36,172 nucleotides of DNA from an uncultured Roseibium sp. (GCF_947499295.1 NZ_CANMNP010000027.1:1-36172); one strand, 5' to 3'; positions 25,576-33,679 are shown, counted from the first letter of the stretch. Translations and numbers: made by a program. Notes: generated from the sequence alone by a model not told the origin.

Positions 25576-26637
25576 ATGTTGACGAAACTTCTTTCCGGTG
25601 ACACGCCACGCAGTAGCCTTTTGACGGTTATCCTGCTGATCGTGCTGGTTTGCCTGGCGTTTGCTCCATTTCTTTTTCCAGGAACAAAGTCGCTGGAGAC
25701 GGCGGCAAGGATCTGCATCTTCATTGTGCTGGTTGCCAGCTACGATTTGTTGCTCGGCTATGCGGGGATCGTGTCTTTTGCGCACACGATGTTTTTCGGG
25801 ATTGGGGCCTACGGGACGGCCCTGGCTCTTTCCGCGACGGGACCAAGCTATGTCTCACTTGCCTGGGGAACTTTAGCCGGCGCTGTTCTGGCAGCGGTTT
25901 TCGCACTTGCCATCGGCCTCTTCTCATTGCGGGTGAAGGCAATATTCTTTGCGATGGTAACGTTGGCGGTCGCGAGTGCCTTTGCCGTTCTGGTATCGCA
26001 AATGTCCTGGCTGACAGGTGGTGAAGATGGCTTGAACTACAAGATCCCACGGGAGCTCACGCCCGCTTTCAAGCTCGTCGAGGAGAAGGTCCTAGACGTT
26101 CGGATCAATGGCAAGTTGCTCGCCTACTATCTTGTCTTCTTTGCATCCGCATTCCTGTTCCTGGTCATGCTGAGGATCGTCAATTCCCCCTTCGGGCGAA
26201 CCCTGAAGGCGGTGCGTGACAATGCCTTCAGGGCAGAAGCAATCGGTTATCGTGTCGTCTGGTATCGAACCACAGCAACCGTGCTTTCCGCGGTGATGGC
26301 GGCACTGGCGGGTTCCCTGCTCGCTGTCTGGCTGCGCTACACAGGTCCTGCTACAACCCTCTCAATGGAAATCATGATCGACATTCTCTTGATGGTCGTG
26401 ATAGGAGGCATGGGCACGCTCTATGGTGCAGTGTTGGGGGCGACGCTGTTCATACTGGCGCAAACCTATCTGCAGAATCTGATGGGTATCGCTTCGGAAG
26501 CCACCAGCGCGGTGCCATTTCTCTCGACGCTGGTTGCACCGGAACGCTGGCTGCTCTGGCTGGGCGTGTTGTTTGTTTTGTCGGTGTATTTCTTCCCGTC
26601 GGGGATCGTCGGGCGATTGAGGGCAGGGCGTGCGTGA
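25576..26637 (+). CDS. livM: Branched-chain-type ABC transporter permease (LivM type)
   Basis: A 353-aa inner-membrane permease with about ten helices. Recognisable LivM motifs are ASYDLLLGYAGIVSFAHTMFFGIGAY and the contact segment AVRDNAFRAEAIGYRVVWYR. I chose the ATG at 25576 (MLTKLLSGDTPRS), just after livH; a reading from 25309 would overlap livH by about 250 bp. Its stop overlaps the GTG start of the hydrolase gene (GTGA). Confidence 0.92.
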   Translation: MLTKLLSGDTPRSSLLTVILLIVLVCLAFAPFLFPGTKSLETAARICIFIVLVASYDLLLGYAGIVSFAHTMFFGIGAYGTALALSATGPSYVSLAWGTLAGAVLAAVFALAIGLFSLRVKAIFFAMVTLAVASAFAVLVSQMSWLTGGEDGLNYKIPRELTPAFKLVEEKVLDVRINGKLLAYYLVFFASAFLFLVMLRIVNSPFGRTLKAVRDNAFRAEAIGYRVVWYRTTATVLSAVMAALAGSLLAVWLRYTGPATTLSMEIMIDILLMVVIGGMGTLYGAVLGATLFILAQTYLQNLMGIASEATSAVPFLSTLVAPERWLLWLGVLFVLSVYFFPSGIVGRLRAGRA

Positions 26638-27431
26638 GCACCAATTCGCTTTATATCCGGGATGAGGGAAACGGCCGGCCACTGGTACTGGTGCATGGAT
26701 GGTCTTGTCCCGGGCAGTTCTTTGAAGCTCAGTCACTTGCCTTGAAAATTCACGCCCGCTGCATTGTCCCGGATCTTCCCGGTCACGGTAGAACCGGGAG
26801 CTATTCCTCACTGAGTATCGAAGCGTCTGCCGATGCGCTTTACGAGTACCTGCTTGCCGAAGATCTCAGTGATATTGTGCTGTGCGGCTGGTCGATGGGC
26901 GCGCTGGTGGCTTATTCCTTGATAGAGCGCCATGGCCCGGACCGATTTTCTTCGGTCGTTGCCATCGACATGACGCCGAAAGTCCTTAATGACGCAGCCT
27001 GGTCAAATGGTACGCTGAATGGTCTGGACGCTTCTCAAAACGCGCACGTGATCGAGGGGATTGTTGCCGATTGGTCCAAGCTTCCGGGCCGGATTGCGCG
27101 GCGCTTATTTGCAGCTGGCCTGCCGATTGATCCGGAGTTGGTCAAAAGGGTTGCCACGGAAATTGCGCATGAGGACCCAAGCTTGCTGCGGCAAATGTGG
27201 GTGTCGCTGACAGCGCAGGATTTCAGGCCATTGCTAAAGTCCTTCCCGCTTCCCCTTCATCTTGCTTCAGGCGCGCGAAGCCAGCTTTACGGTTGCGGGG
27301 TCCGCCAATGGCATGAGGACAATGTGCCCGATCTTCGTTTGCACCAGTTCAAGGATGCCGGACATGCTCCGCATCTGGAGCAGACGAAGGCGTTCAATCA
27401 GTTTCTCCTGGATGTCGTTCTCTCGGACTGA
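26634..27431 (+). CDS. Alpha/beta-fold hydrolase
   Basis: A 265-aa cytosolic hydrolase. The oxyanion region is VLVHGWSCPGQFF (18-30), the nucleophile Ser87 sits in GWSMG (85-89) and the catalytic His is likely His244 in GHAPHLEQ. The usual Asp position after strand 7 reads SGARSQLYG without Asp, so the acid may be Asp112 in IDMTPK, an alternative site used by some hydrolases (inference). The BioH/esterase-like branch is likely. It starts with GTG overlapping the livM stop, so its substrate probably enters through that transporter, such as an ester or amide. It converges with the next gene, 14 bp away. Confidence 0.85.
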   Translation: MSTNSLYIRDEGNGRPLVLVHGWSCPGQFFEAQSLALKIHARCIVPDLPGHGRTGSYSSLSIEASADALYEYLLAEDLSDIVLCGWSMGALVAYSLIERHGPDRFSSVVAIDMTPKVLNDAAWSNGTLNGLDASQNAHVIEGIVADWSKLPGRIARRLFAAGLPIDPELVKRVATEIAHEDPSLLRQMWVSLTAQDFRPLLKSFPLPLHLASGARSQLYGCGVRQWHEDNVPDLRLHQFKDAGHAPHLEQTKAFNQFLLDVVLSD

Positions 27432-27445
27432 TGCCACGTCTCGGA

Positions 27446-27697
27446 TCAGTGCCTATTGCCAAATTTTGACAGAACAAACCCAATAATCCGGTCAAGAAAC
27501 GTAAGCACGAGAAACACCGCCAACAGGCCGATGAAAAAGCGCATGTCCGTAAGCAAGGTTCCCTTTGTCAGCTCAAGCATGCGCACGCTCGAATTGGCAT
27601 AGATCCAGACATAGTAAGCGGTTGCCGCAAGTGCTCCGGTCAGAACGAGAGACACCAGGATCGTCTGCCAGGCTGGCTTTTGAGGTGTCTCGCTCAT
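27446..27697 (-). CDS. Small two-helix membrane protein of the Rieske cluster
   Basis: An 83-aa protein that I do not recognise as a named family. After a short polar start (SETPQKPAW) it has two hydrophobic segments, about 12-33 and 52-72, separated by a polar stretch (NSSVRMLELTKGTLLTDMR). Few charges lie in the helices. Its ATG overlaps the stop of the 253-aa gene (ATGA), which makes it the last gene of a coupled set. The overlap and position suggest an accessory subunit of the haem/Rieske membrane module. Confidence 0.75.
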   Translation of the reverse strand: MSETPQKPAWQTILVSLVLTGALAATAYYVWIYANSSVRMLELTKGTLLTDMRFFIGLLAVFLVLTFLDRIIGFVLSKFGNRH

Positions 27698-28455
27698 TTC
27701 AAGATCCTTGCGGTTGCCAGATCCACTTTGAAGACCATCAGATCATCCAGTCTTTCGACTTCGCCCTCAATCTCGATATAGAGCGCGAGCAGCGACTTGA
27801 TTTCGTCACCAAGAAGATTGCCGTCCTGGTCGGCCATCATGAAAAAGTTGCGGTTTTCGACGGAGCCGGACGAAACGAAAACCGGCGGAATACCCCCAGT
27901 CAGGCAAAGATCGGCACATGCCTTGTGAGCAAGGCCCCGGCCTGGCCGCATAGCGCCGGCGTAGCACTTGCCGTCACAGATCTCGCCAGCGAGTTTCCAG
28001 CGGCCAAGTGGAACCGCCTCGCTGGGTGAAAATTCTGCGGTTTCACCTTCAACGGCCTCAACGCGACCGACCTGAACCATTGTCAGGTCGCCCCGATTTA
28101 CCGGAACACCGCGTATTGAAACGGTAGTCCCCTTATGGGTTTCAGCCTGATTGAAGACGCCCCGCTTGCCTTGACCGGCCAACATGTAGGTTCTTGCGGG
28201 CGCTTCTTCATTGGCCGGCACCCGAAACACCGGGTATGGCCTCAATTCCAATATGCCCGCGGTTTCAAATCGGTTTCCCCACTGGAAGCCACCGGCACCA
28301 GGGTCGTTTTGCGTGGAGGAAAGAGCCAGTGCGGCGAGACCGAGACCCGCAACGAAGCAGACGGAGAAAACCCCCAGGAACATTACAAGAGTTTTGGGGA
28401 CCGCGTTCAGATAGCCGACAAAAAACGGCGCGTCTTTGGTCTGTCTCCAGGTCAT
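27694..28455 (-). CDS. Membrane-anchored protein with a four-Cys motif
   Basis: A 253-aa protein without a recognised family name. One membrane segment lies at about 22-45 (TLVMFLGVFSVCFVAGLGLA). The flanking charges place the remaining soluble part in the periplasm. There, C-x3-C-x15-C-x3-C (CDGKC ... CADLC, about 159-183) with a His three residues before the third Cys looks like a metal or cluster site. GGIPPVFVSSG follows. It overlaps the Rieske/haem gene upstream and the 83-aa gene downstream by four bases each. A periplasmic electron-transfer or scaffold role is an inference. Confidence 0.75.
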   Translation of the reverse strand: MTWRQTKDAPFFVGYLNAVPKTLVMFLGVFSVCFVAGLGLAALALSSTQNDPGAGGFQWGNRFETAGILELRPYPVFRVPANEEAPARTYMLAGQGKRGVFNQAETHKGTTVSIRGVPVNRGDLTMVQVGRVEAVEGETAEFSPSEAVPLGRWKLAGEICDGKCYAGAMRPGRGLAHKACADLCLTGGIPPVFVSSGSVENRNFFMMADQDGNLLGDEIKSLLALYIEIEGEVERLDDLMVFKVDLATARILK

Positions 28456-29519
28456 GCCGCTTCTCCTATCTCAACGGGCTCGACATAGGTGCCCGGTGGT
28501 TGAGGATTGGGGTCGAGCAGAACGGTCGATCCGATCAGTTTGAGCCGGTAGGTCGAAATCTTCTCTGTGAAAGGTTCGGGCGCACGTCCGTCGGCGAGAT
28601 TGTACTGGTAGCCGTGCCAGGGGCAGGTAATGCATCCCCAAAGTACCTTGCCTTCGCCGAGCGGGCCGTTCTGGTGTGCACAGGCGTTGGTGATCGCCGA
28701 CAGCTTGCCATCATATTTGAAGATTGCGACGCGCTCGTCCTCAGTGAGGGTGACGACCTTTGCGCAATCGTCGTCGATCTCTTCCAGCTCTCCGGCAACG
28801 ACCCATCCGGCCTCCTGGAGCGAGGCCTTCGCCGTTGCCTCACCGCGTTCCCTTCGAGCTTCCATGCGTCCGGTCGCAAAATGCAGGCCGCAGACAAGAA
28901 CAACGCTGGCTGCCACAACACTGGTGAAGATCGGGTCTGCCGGGCCTTGCAGAGCTCCTAGGGCAACATGAAGCACAACGAAGGTATAAGCGGCATAGAT
29001 GGACATATGCAGCGCTTTCCAGATTGGTGCTCCCAGAAAACTCAGCCAGAAGTCATGGCTGGTTGCTGCCAGGACAAACAGGATTATCAAGGCCGCAATG
29101 CCAAGGGCTTCGAAAGGGAAGCCGAGCAGCTGCCCATAGTTGGTGTTGGAGTTCAGCAAGGCGACATAGCGGTCCGTCGGCGAAAAATTGAAGTACCATG
29201 TCAGCACATAGTTCGCGTGGACGGCGGCAATGCCAGCGGTCATGACACCGAAGTGGCGGCGATTATAGAGCAATGGCAGGAACCGGCGGTCGAGACGAGC
29301 GAGAGGTCCGATGCACAAGATCACCGTCAGCATTAAAAACGCGCAGCTTCCGAAGGCGCGCATCCTCAAAATAGCGCCATCAATCGGCTTGGTAACATCT
29401 TCAAACATCGGGCCGACACGAATGAAGATGTAGAGATAAAGAGCAACTGCAATCAGCAGCACTGCATCATAGAAGATCTTGTTCCGGTTCCAGATGACGG
29501 GCGTATATTGAACACTCAT
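28452..29519 (-). CDS. Ferric-reductase-like haem membrane domain fused to Rieske domain
   Basis: A 355-aa fusion. Residues 1-215 hold about six helices of the ferric-reductase/MsrQ type, with probable haem ligands His89, His101, His171 and His184 (spacings 12 and 13). Residues 235-345 are a Rieske [2Fe-2S] domain: Cys280-x-His282 in CAHQNGPLGEG and Cys299-x2-His302 in CPWHGYQY. The basic stretch after the last helix (RMEARRERGE) puts the Rieske domain in the cytoplasm. It would carry electrons between a cytosolic partner and the membrane; direction is unknown. Coupled by ATGA overlaps to the genes on both sides. Confidence 0.88.
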   Translation of the reverse strand: MSVQYTPVIWNRNKIFYDAVLLIAVALYLYIFIRVGPMFEDVTKPIDGAILRMRAFGSCAFLMLTVILCIGPLARLDRRFLPLLYNRRHFGVMTAGIAAVHANYVLTWYFNFSPTDRYVALLNSNTNYGQLLGFPFEALGIAALIILFVLAATSHDFWLSFLGAPIWKALHMSIYAAYTFVVLHVALGALQGPADPIFTSVVAASVVLVCGLHFATGRMEARRERGEATAKASLQEAGWVVAGELEEIDDDCAKVVTLTEDERVAIFKYDGKLSAITNACAHQNGPLGEGKVLWGCITCPWHGYQYNLADGRAPEPFTEKISTYRLKLIGSTVLLDPNPQPPGTYVEPVEIGEAA

Positions 29520-29683
29520 TGCGCGGCCTCCCCGGAGCCGCTTTCTGGGGCTTCGATCAAGACGGCCGGACGGTCAACCGGAGGTGTTTGCCGCAAGGCG
29601 AGAATCGTGAAGAAAACGAGAGGAAGCAAGATGCCAAGAATTGTCCAGATCCTGGCATGAGCTGTACGGTGGGCACGTTTCAT
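29516..29683 (-). CDS. 55-aa single-helix membrane protein
   Basis: A 55-codon gene. It starts MKRAHRTAHARIW, has one hydrophobic helix (about 13-30, WTILGILLPLVFFTILAL) and then a Pro- and Glu-rich tail. The basic N-terminus puts the tail in the periplasm. Its ATG overlaps the 73-aa gene's stop, and its stop overlaps the Rieske/haem gene's ATG, both as ATGA. That double coupling strongly supports it as a real gene despite its size. It is probably an accessory subunit; no named family is recognised. Confidence 0.75.
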   Translation of the reverse strand: MKRAHRTAHARIWTILGILLPLVFFTILALRQTPPVDRPAVLIEAPESGSGEAAQ

Positions 29684-29901
29684 CGCCTCGCCTCCCCGTG
29701 CTTTTCAAGCACGAACCAACGATAGAGAACCAGAGGCCAGATCAGGCAGATACCCGGAATGAGCAGAGGCCGGAAAGCGTAGGACCCGCGCGAGGACGGC
29801 TCTATCCGGTCAATACCGATTACCAGGAACAGGATCGCAACAACACCACCTGCCATCAGGTAGTACCGGCCTATTTCGATCAATAATTCTGCTGTTTGCA
29901 A
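29680..29901 (-). CDS. 73-aa two-helix membrane protein
   Basis: A 73-aa protein with hydrophobic segments at about 12-30 (YYLMAGGVVAILFLVIGID) and 44-61 (PLLIPGICLIWPLVLYR), joined by a polar loop (RIEPSSRGSYAFR). It starts with TTG (LQTAELL), preceded at 7 nt by GGAG; no ATG is available. It is the first of five genes linked by ATGA overlaps, 161 bp behind the Rieske-ThDP gene. No family name can be given. Position suggests assembly with the haem/Rieske subunit. Confidence 0.75.
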   Translation of the reverse strand: MQTAELLIEIGRYYLMAGGVVAILFLVIGIDRIEPSSRGSYAFRPLLIPGICLIWPLVLYRWFVLEKHGEARR

Positions 29902-29937
29902 TTTGCGGCTCCAGCTTTTTCAACTTTGCGTCTTGTC

Positions 29938-29959
29938 ACACCGGTCAAGCGGCCGGTGT
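29938..29959 (-). other. Short hairpin between the Rieske enzymes and membrane module
   Basis: ACACCGG and CCGGTGT pair as a 7-bp stem with an 8-nt loop in the 161-bp gap after the Rieske-ThDP gene. No U-run follows, so it is unlikely to stop transcription fully. It may separate expression of the soluble enzymes from the membrane module. Confidence 0.35.
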
Positions 29960-30062
29960 CCAGTAAACACCAGCCGTTTGTCGTTTGCACCGGTAAAGAC
30001 CGTTGGCAGTCGGCATCCGGTTTTGTCTCAGCGCAAGCACGGATGACAAAGTTATGACCTCC

Positions 30063-32039
30063 TCAAACCAGATCGGCGTCGGTGATGATTTCCACCAGAG
30101 ACGGGCCATTGTGCGCGATTGCCTCGGCAATGGCACTCTTCAGATCGGTGCTGTCGGTTACTCTGTGACCTTGTCCACCGCAAAGGCGCGCAAAGGCCGC
30201 GAAGGACGGATTGGTGAGGTTGGTTTCCCAGACAGGCCATTCACCGGAACGCTGTTCCTTCGAGATCTTGCCGAGCTCGGAGTTGTTCAGAAGGATATGC
30301 GTGATGTTCATCCCGTATTTTACGGCGGTGGTGAATTCCATCGCGTATTGACCGAAGCCGCCGTCTCCGGAGATCGAGATGACCTTGCGGCCCCGATACT
30401 GTTCGAAGTCCTGGGTGGCGCACCAGGCGCCAATGGCTGCGGGCAGGCCAAAGCCGATTGAACCGAGATAGCCGGACATCAAAATACGCTGACCGCGCGG
30501 TTCAAAATAGCGGCCGAAGGAATAGGTGTTGTTTCCGACATCGACGGGAATGATCGCGTCTTCCGGGCACACTTCACTCAAGACCTTGAAGATTGCTGCC
30601 GAGTGAATGCCCTGGCCGCGCTCTTCAGTAAGCCGGCGCTCCTTTTCCTCACGCCAGATCTGCCAGCGTTCCACGAGTTCGGAAACCTGATTGGCGGCGT
30701 CCGGTCTCTTTGCCACCTGTGGAAGGACTGCTTCACAGAAAGTCCCGATCTCTCCCCAGACCGGCAAGGTGACAGGATGGAATTTTCCGAGTTGCATGCG
30801 TTCAAAGTCGACCTGAATGATCGGCTTGTAGGGTGCAATACCGGTGTGGTTAGCAAAAGAAGATCCAAGAGAAACAATCAGGTCCGCCTCGTTCATGAAC
30901 CAGCTTGCAATCGGTGTTCCGGATCGGCCAAGAACGCCGGCGGCAAGCGGGTGCGTATCCGGGATCAATCCCTTGCCCTTGAATGTCGTCATCACCGGTG
31001 CGCCGATTTTCTCGGCGAGCGCAATTACCTTGTCTCTGACATCCTTGGCGCCATAACCAAGCACGATCGCAGGGCGCTTTGCGCCGTTGATCATTTCCAT
31101 GGCTTTGGCCAGGTCATCTGACGACGGTGTCACCTCCGAGCCGCCAATTCGTCCGTCAGGAGATCCGGCGTCTTTCTCGCTCGGGATCGTCTGGACGTCG
31201 TCTGGAAAGATCAGGTTTGAGACATCCCGCTCAACGATTGCCGTCTTGAGCGCCAGTGACATGAGCTCTGCATGGTTGGAGGTGCTGAGGACGGGTTGCG
31301 AGAACCGCGATACAGCGTCGAAGGCCGATTTAAGATCAATGTCCTGAAATGCGCCCGGTCCGAAGACCTGCGTCTGGACCTGGCCGGTCAGGGCCAGAAC
31401 CGGTGCCCGGTCCACCTTCGCATCCCAAAGACCTGTCAAAAGATTTGTCGCGCCCGGCCCAGCAATTGTCAGACAGCCCGCCGGCATGCCTGTCAACTTG
31501 CCATAGGCAGACGCTGCGAATGCCGCTGCGCCTTCGTGCCGGATACCGACATAGCCAAGTTTGCCCCTGTTGACCTGGAGGCGAATGGCATCTGCAAGCC
31601 CGAGGTTGGAGTGGCCAACCATGCCAAAGACACGTTTGACGCCCCAATTCACCATGGTCTCAGCCATCACGTCGGTGACTGTCCGCTCGTGCTCCGGTTC
31701 AGCTTCTATCCCGACAAAAATCTCGCCGTTCTCGATCCTGAGCGGGTAAACCTTCTGGCCTGAGTCTTCGTGGCCGCCGGGAGGGGCTCCGGTCAGCGGG
31801 TCGAAATCCCATCCGTGCCACGGGCACCGGATCCAGCATTTGCCGTCGGTGCCCTTTTCAATCGAGCCCTCCCCGAGGGGGCCGCGCTGATGCGGGCAAT
31901 GATTGTCCATCGCAGCCCATTGGCCGTCGAAATGCGACAAGCAGATGGAAGTGGTTCTTGCGGTGACGGTCTTGACCCGGCCTTCCGGCAGATCATCGAC
32001 ATGTGCGACTTTGATCCAGTCGAGATTTTGAGCGTCCAT
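30063..32039 (-). CDS. Rieske domain fused to ThDP-dependent enzyme
   Basis: A 658-aa fusion. Residues 1-112 are a Rieske domain: Cys48-x-His50 (CPHQRGPLGEG) and Cys72-x2-His75 (CPWHGWDFD). Residues 118-658 are a complete acetolactate synthase/pyruvate oxidase-type enzyme: activating Glu169 in RHEGAAAF, a central domain at about 305-440, and the diphosphate-Mg motif GDG (558-560) ... NN (585-586). Such enzymes decarboxylate 2-oxoacids; the added cluster suggests electrons leave the ThDP intermediate through it, but that is inference. AGGGAGA precedes the ATG, 29 bp after the Rieske-FMN gene. The substrate is unknown. Confidence 0.9.
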   Translation of the reverse strand: MDAQNLDWIKVAHVDDLPEGRVKTVTARTTSICLSHFDGQWAAMDNHCPHQRGPLGEGSIEKGTDGKCWIRCPWHGWDFDPLTGAPPGGHEDSGQKVYPLRIENGEIFVGIEAEPEHERTVTDVMAETMVNWGVKRVFGMVGHSNLGLADAIRLQVNRGKLGYVGIRHEGAAAFAASAYGKLTGMPAGCLTIAGPGATNLLTGLWDAKVDRAPVLALTGQVQTQVFGPGAFQDIDLKSAFDAVSRFSQPVLSTSNHAELMSLALKTAIVERDVSNLIFPDDVQTIPSEKDAGSPDGRIGGSEVTPSSDDLAKAMEMINGAKRPAIVLGYGAKDVRDKVIALAEKIGAPVMTTFKGKGLIPDTHPLAAGVLGRSGTPIASWFMNEADLIVSLGSSFANHTGIAPYKPIIQVDFERMQLGKFHPVTLPVWGEIGTFCEAVLPQVAKRPDAANQVSELVERWQIWREEKERRLTEERGQGIHSAAIFKVLSEVCPEDAIIPVDVGNNTYSFGRYFEPRGQRILMSGYLGSIGFGLPAAIGAWCATQDFEQYRGRKVISISGDGGFGQYAMEFTTAVKYGMNITHILLNNSELGKISKEQRSGEWPVWETNLTNPSFAAFARLCGGQGHRVTDSTDLKSAIAEAIAHNGPSLVEIITDADLV

Positions 32040-32068
32040 TTGCTGGTCTCCCTAGAAGTCGGTCCGTG

Positions 32069-33679
32069 TTAGGCAACGCCGCCAAAGGCTACACCGGAAA
32101 GATCCGCAATTTCCCGTTTCCAGGTTGTCAGATCCTCCTCACAAAACTGGTTGAGGTGGGAATAGCCGCAGGCGCGCGCCATCACCTGCATCAGCTCCAC
32201 AGAGGCATCAAAGAAATTGGTCAGCTGTCGGGCTGACTTCTCGATTTGCAGGCGATTGACCAAATGAGGTTTTTGCGTCGCGATCCCAACAGGACAATTG
32301 TTGGTGTGACAGGCACGCATTGCAATGCAACCGATCGCCTGCATGGCCGAGTTGGAAATGGCAACGGCATCTGCGCCGAGGGCCAGTGCCTTAAGGAAGT
32401 CAGCCGGTTTGCGAAGGCCGCCTGTGATCACAAGGGTCACATCGCGCCGTCCGAGCCTGTCCAGATGCCGCCGGGCGCGGGCAAGGGCCGGAATAGTCGG
32501 CACCGAGATGTTGTCCCGGAAAATGATCGGGGCCGCGCCCGTTCCACCACCCCGGCCGTCCAGAATGATGTAGTCAACGCCAACTTCCAGCGCGGCATCA
32601 ATGTCCTTCTCGATGTGCTGGGCCGACAGCTTGTAACCGATCGGTATGCCGCCGGTGCGGCTGCGAACTTCGTCGGCAAATTCCTTAATCTGCGAAACTT
32701 CCGTCCAGTCGGGGAAACGCGGAGGAGAGATCGCGTCCTCTCCTTCATTCAATCCGCGAACCTCTGCGATCTTGCCCTTCACTTTTGAACCGGGCAAATG
32801 GCCGCCCGTGCCGGTCTTGGCACCTTGGCCACCCTTGAAATGGAAGGCTTGCACCTTGTTGAGTTTGTCCCACTCGAAGCCGAAACGTGCTGAAGCCAAC
32901 TCATAGAAATATCGCGAATTCGCTTCCTGTTCTTCAGGCAACATGCCGCCTTCACCTGAGCAGATGCCGGTGCCTGCAAGTTCGGCGCCGCGCGCCAATG
33001 CGACCTTTGCCGGTTCGGACAATGCGCCATAACTCATGTCCGAAACGAAGAGCGGTATCTTTAGGCGCAGCGGTTTTTGGGCATTGGGTCCGATCACCAC
33101 ATCCGTTCCGACCGGATCATCGTCCAGAAGAGGCGGGCGGTGCAGCTGAGCAGTCAGAATTTGAATGTCGTCCCAGTCGGGCAACTGCGTTCTCGGTACG
33201 CCCATTGCGTCGACCCGCCCGTGATGGCCGGTTTTGGTGAGGGCGTCACGGGCGTATTGCTGGATGAGGCCATTGTAGGGTTCTTCTTCCGTGCCGTGGC
33301 TGGTGTCGGCATAAAGGCCGAGATACTGGTCGCGGTTGAAGGGTTGCGGATGCTCTTTTGCCCATGCGGTAATCTCGCCTTCATCGACAACAACTTTGTC
33401 GTCCTCGATCCAGCTGGAAAACTTCGGAAGAACTTCGGAGTTGTTGTATTCGGAGACGCCGCTATCGAGCCGGTAATCCCAGTAGTGCAGCCCGCAAATC
33501 AGATTGTCGCCGTCGACATATCCATCCGACATCAGAGCACCACGATGGAGGCAGCGCCCATAGAAAACAGAGACATCGTCGTCGAACCGGACGACAACCA
33601 GATCAACGTTTGCGACAAGCGCATATTGAGGGTCCCGGTCTGCCAGTTCGCTCAGATTTGCTACCACTGTCTTCTTCAT
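32069..33679 (-). CDS. Rieske domain fused to glutamate-synthase-like FMN domain
   Basis: A 536-aa fusion. Residues 1-105 are a Rieske-like domain with Cys43-x-His45 and Cys62-x2-His65 (CGLHYWDYR). Residues 170-530 match the glutamate synthase FMN domain: DMSYGALSEPAK (214-225), KGGQGAKTGTGGHLPG (282-297), LDGRGGGTGAAP (373-384). C-x5-C-x4-C at 451, 457 and 462 (CHTNNCPVGIATQ) is the 3Fe-4S site of that family. There is no glutaminase domain, so it is not a classical GOGAT. Similar stand-alone domains occur in N-methylglutamate synthase and uncharacterised proteins. It is the first gene of the Rieske cluster, with GGGGG before the ATG. Confidence 0.9.
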   Translation of the reverse strand: MKKTVVANLSELADRDPQYALVANVDLVVVRFDDDVSVFYGRCLHRGALMSDGYVDGDNLICGLHYWDYRLDSGVSEYNNSEVLPKFSSWIEDDKVVVDEGEITAWAKEHPQPFNRDQYLGLYADTSHGTEEEPYNGLIQQYARDALTKTGHHGRVDAMGVPRTQLPDWDDIQILTAQLHRPPLLDDDPVGTDVVIGPNAQKPLRLKIPLFVSDMSYGALSEPAKVALARGAELAGTGICSGEGGMLPEEQEANSRYFYELASARFGFEWDKLNKVQAFHFKGGQGAKTGTGGHLPGSKVKGKIAEVRGLNEGEDAISPPRFPDWTEVSQIKEFADEVRSRTGGIPIGYKLSAQHIEKDIDAALEVGVDYIILDGRGGGTGAAPIIFRDNISVPTIPALARARRHLDRLGRRDVTLVITGGLRKPADFLKALALGADAVAISNSAMQAIGCIAMRACHTNNCPVGIATQKPHLVNRLQIEKSARQLTNFFDASVELMQVMARACGYSHLNQFCEEDLTTWKREIADLSGVAFGGVA

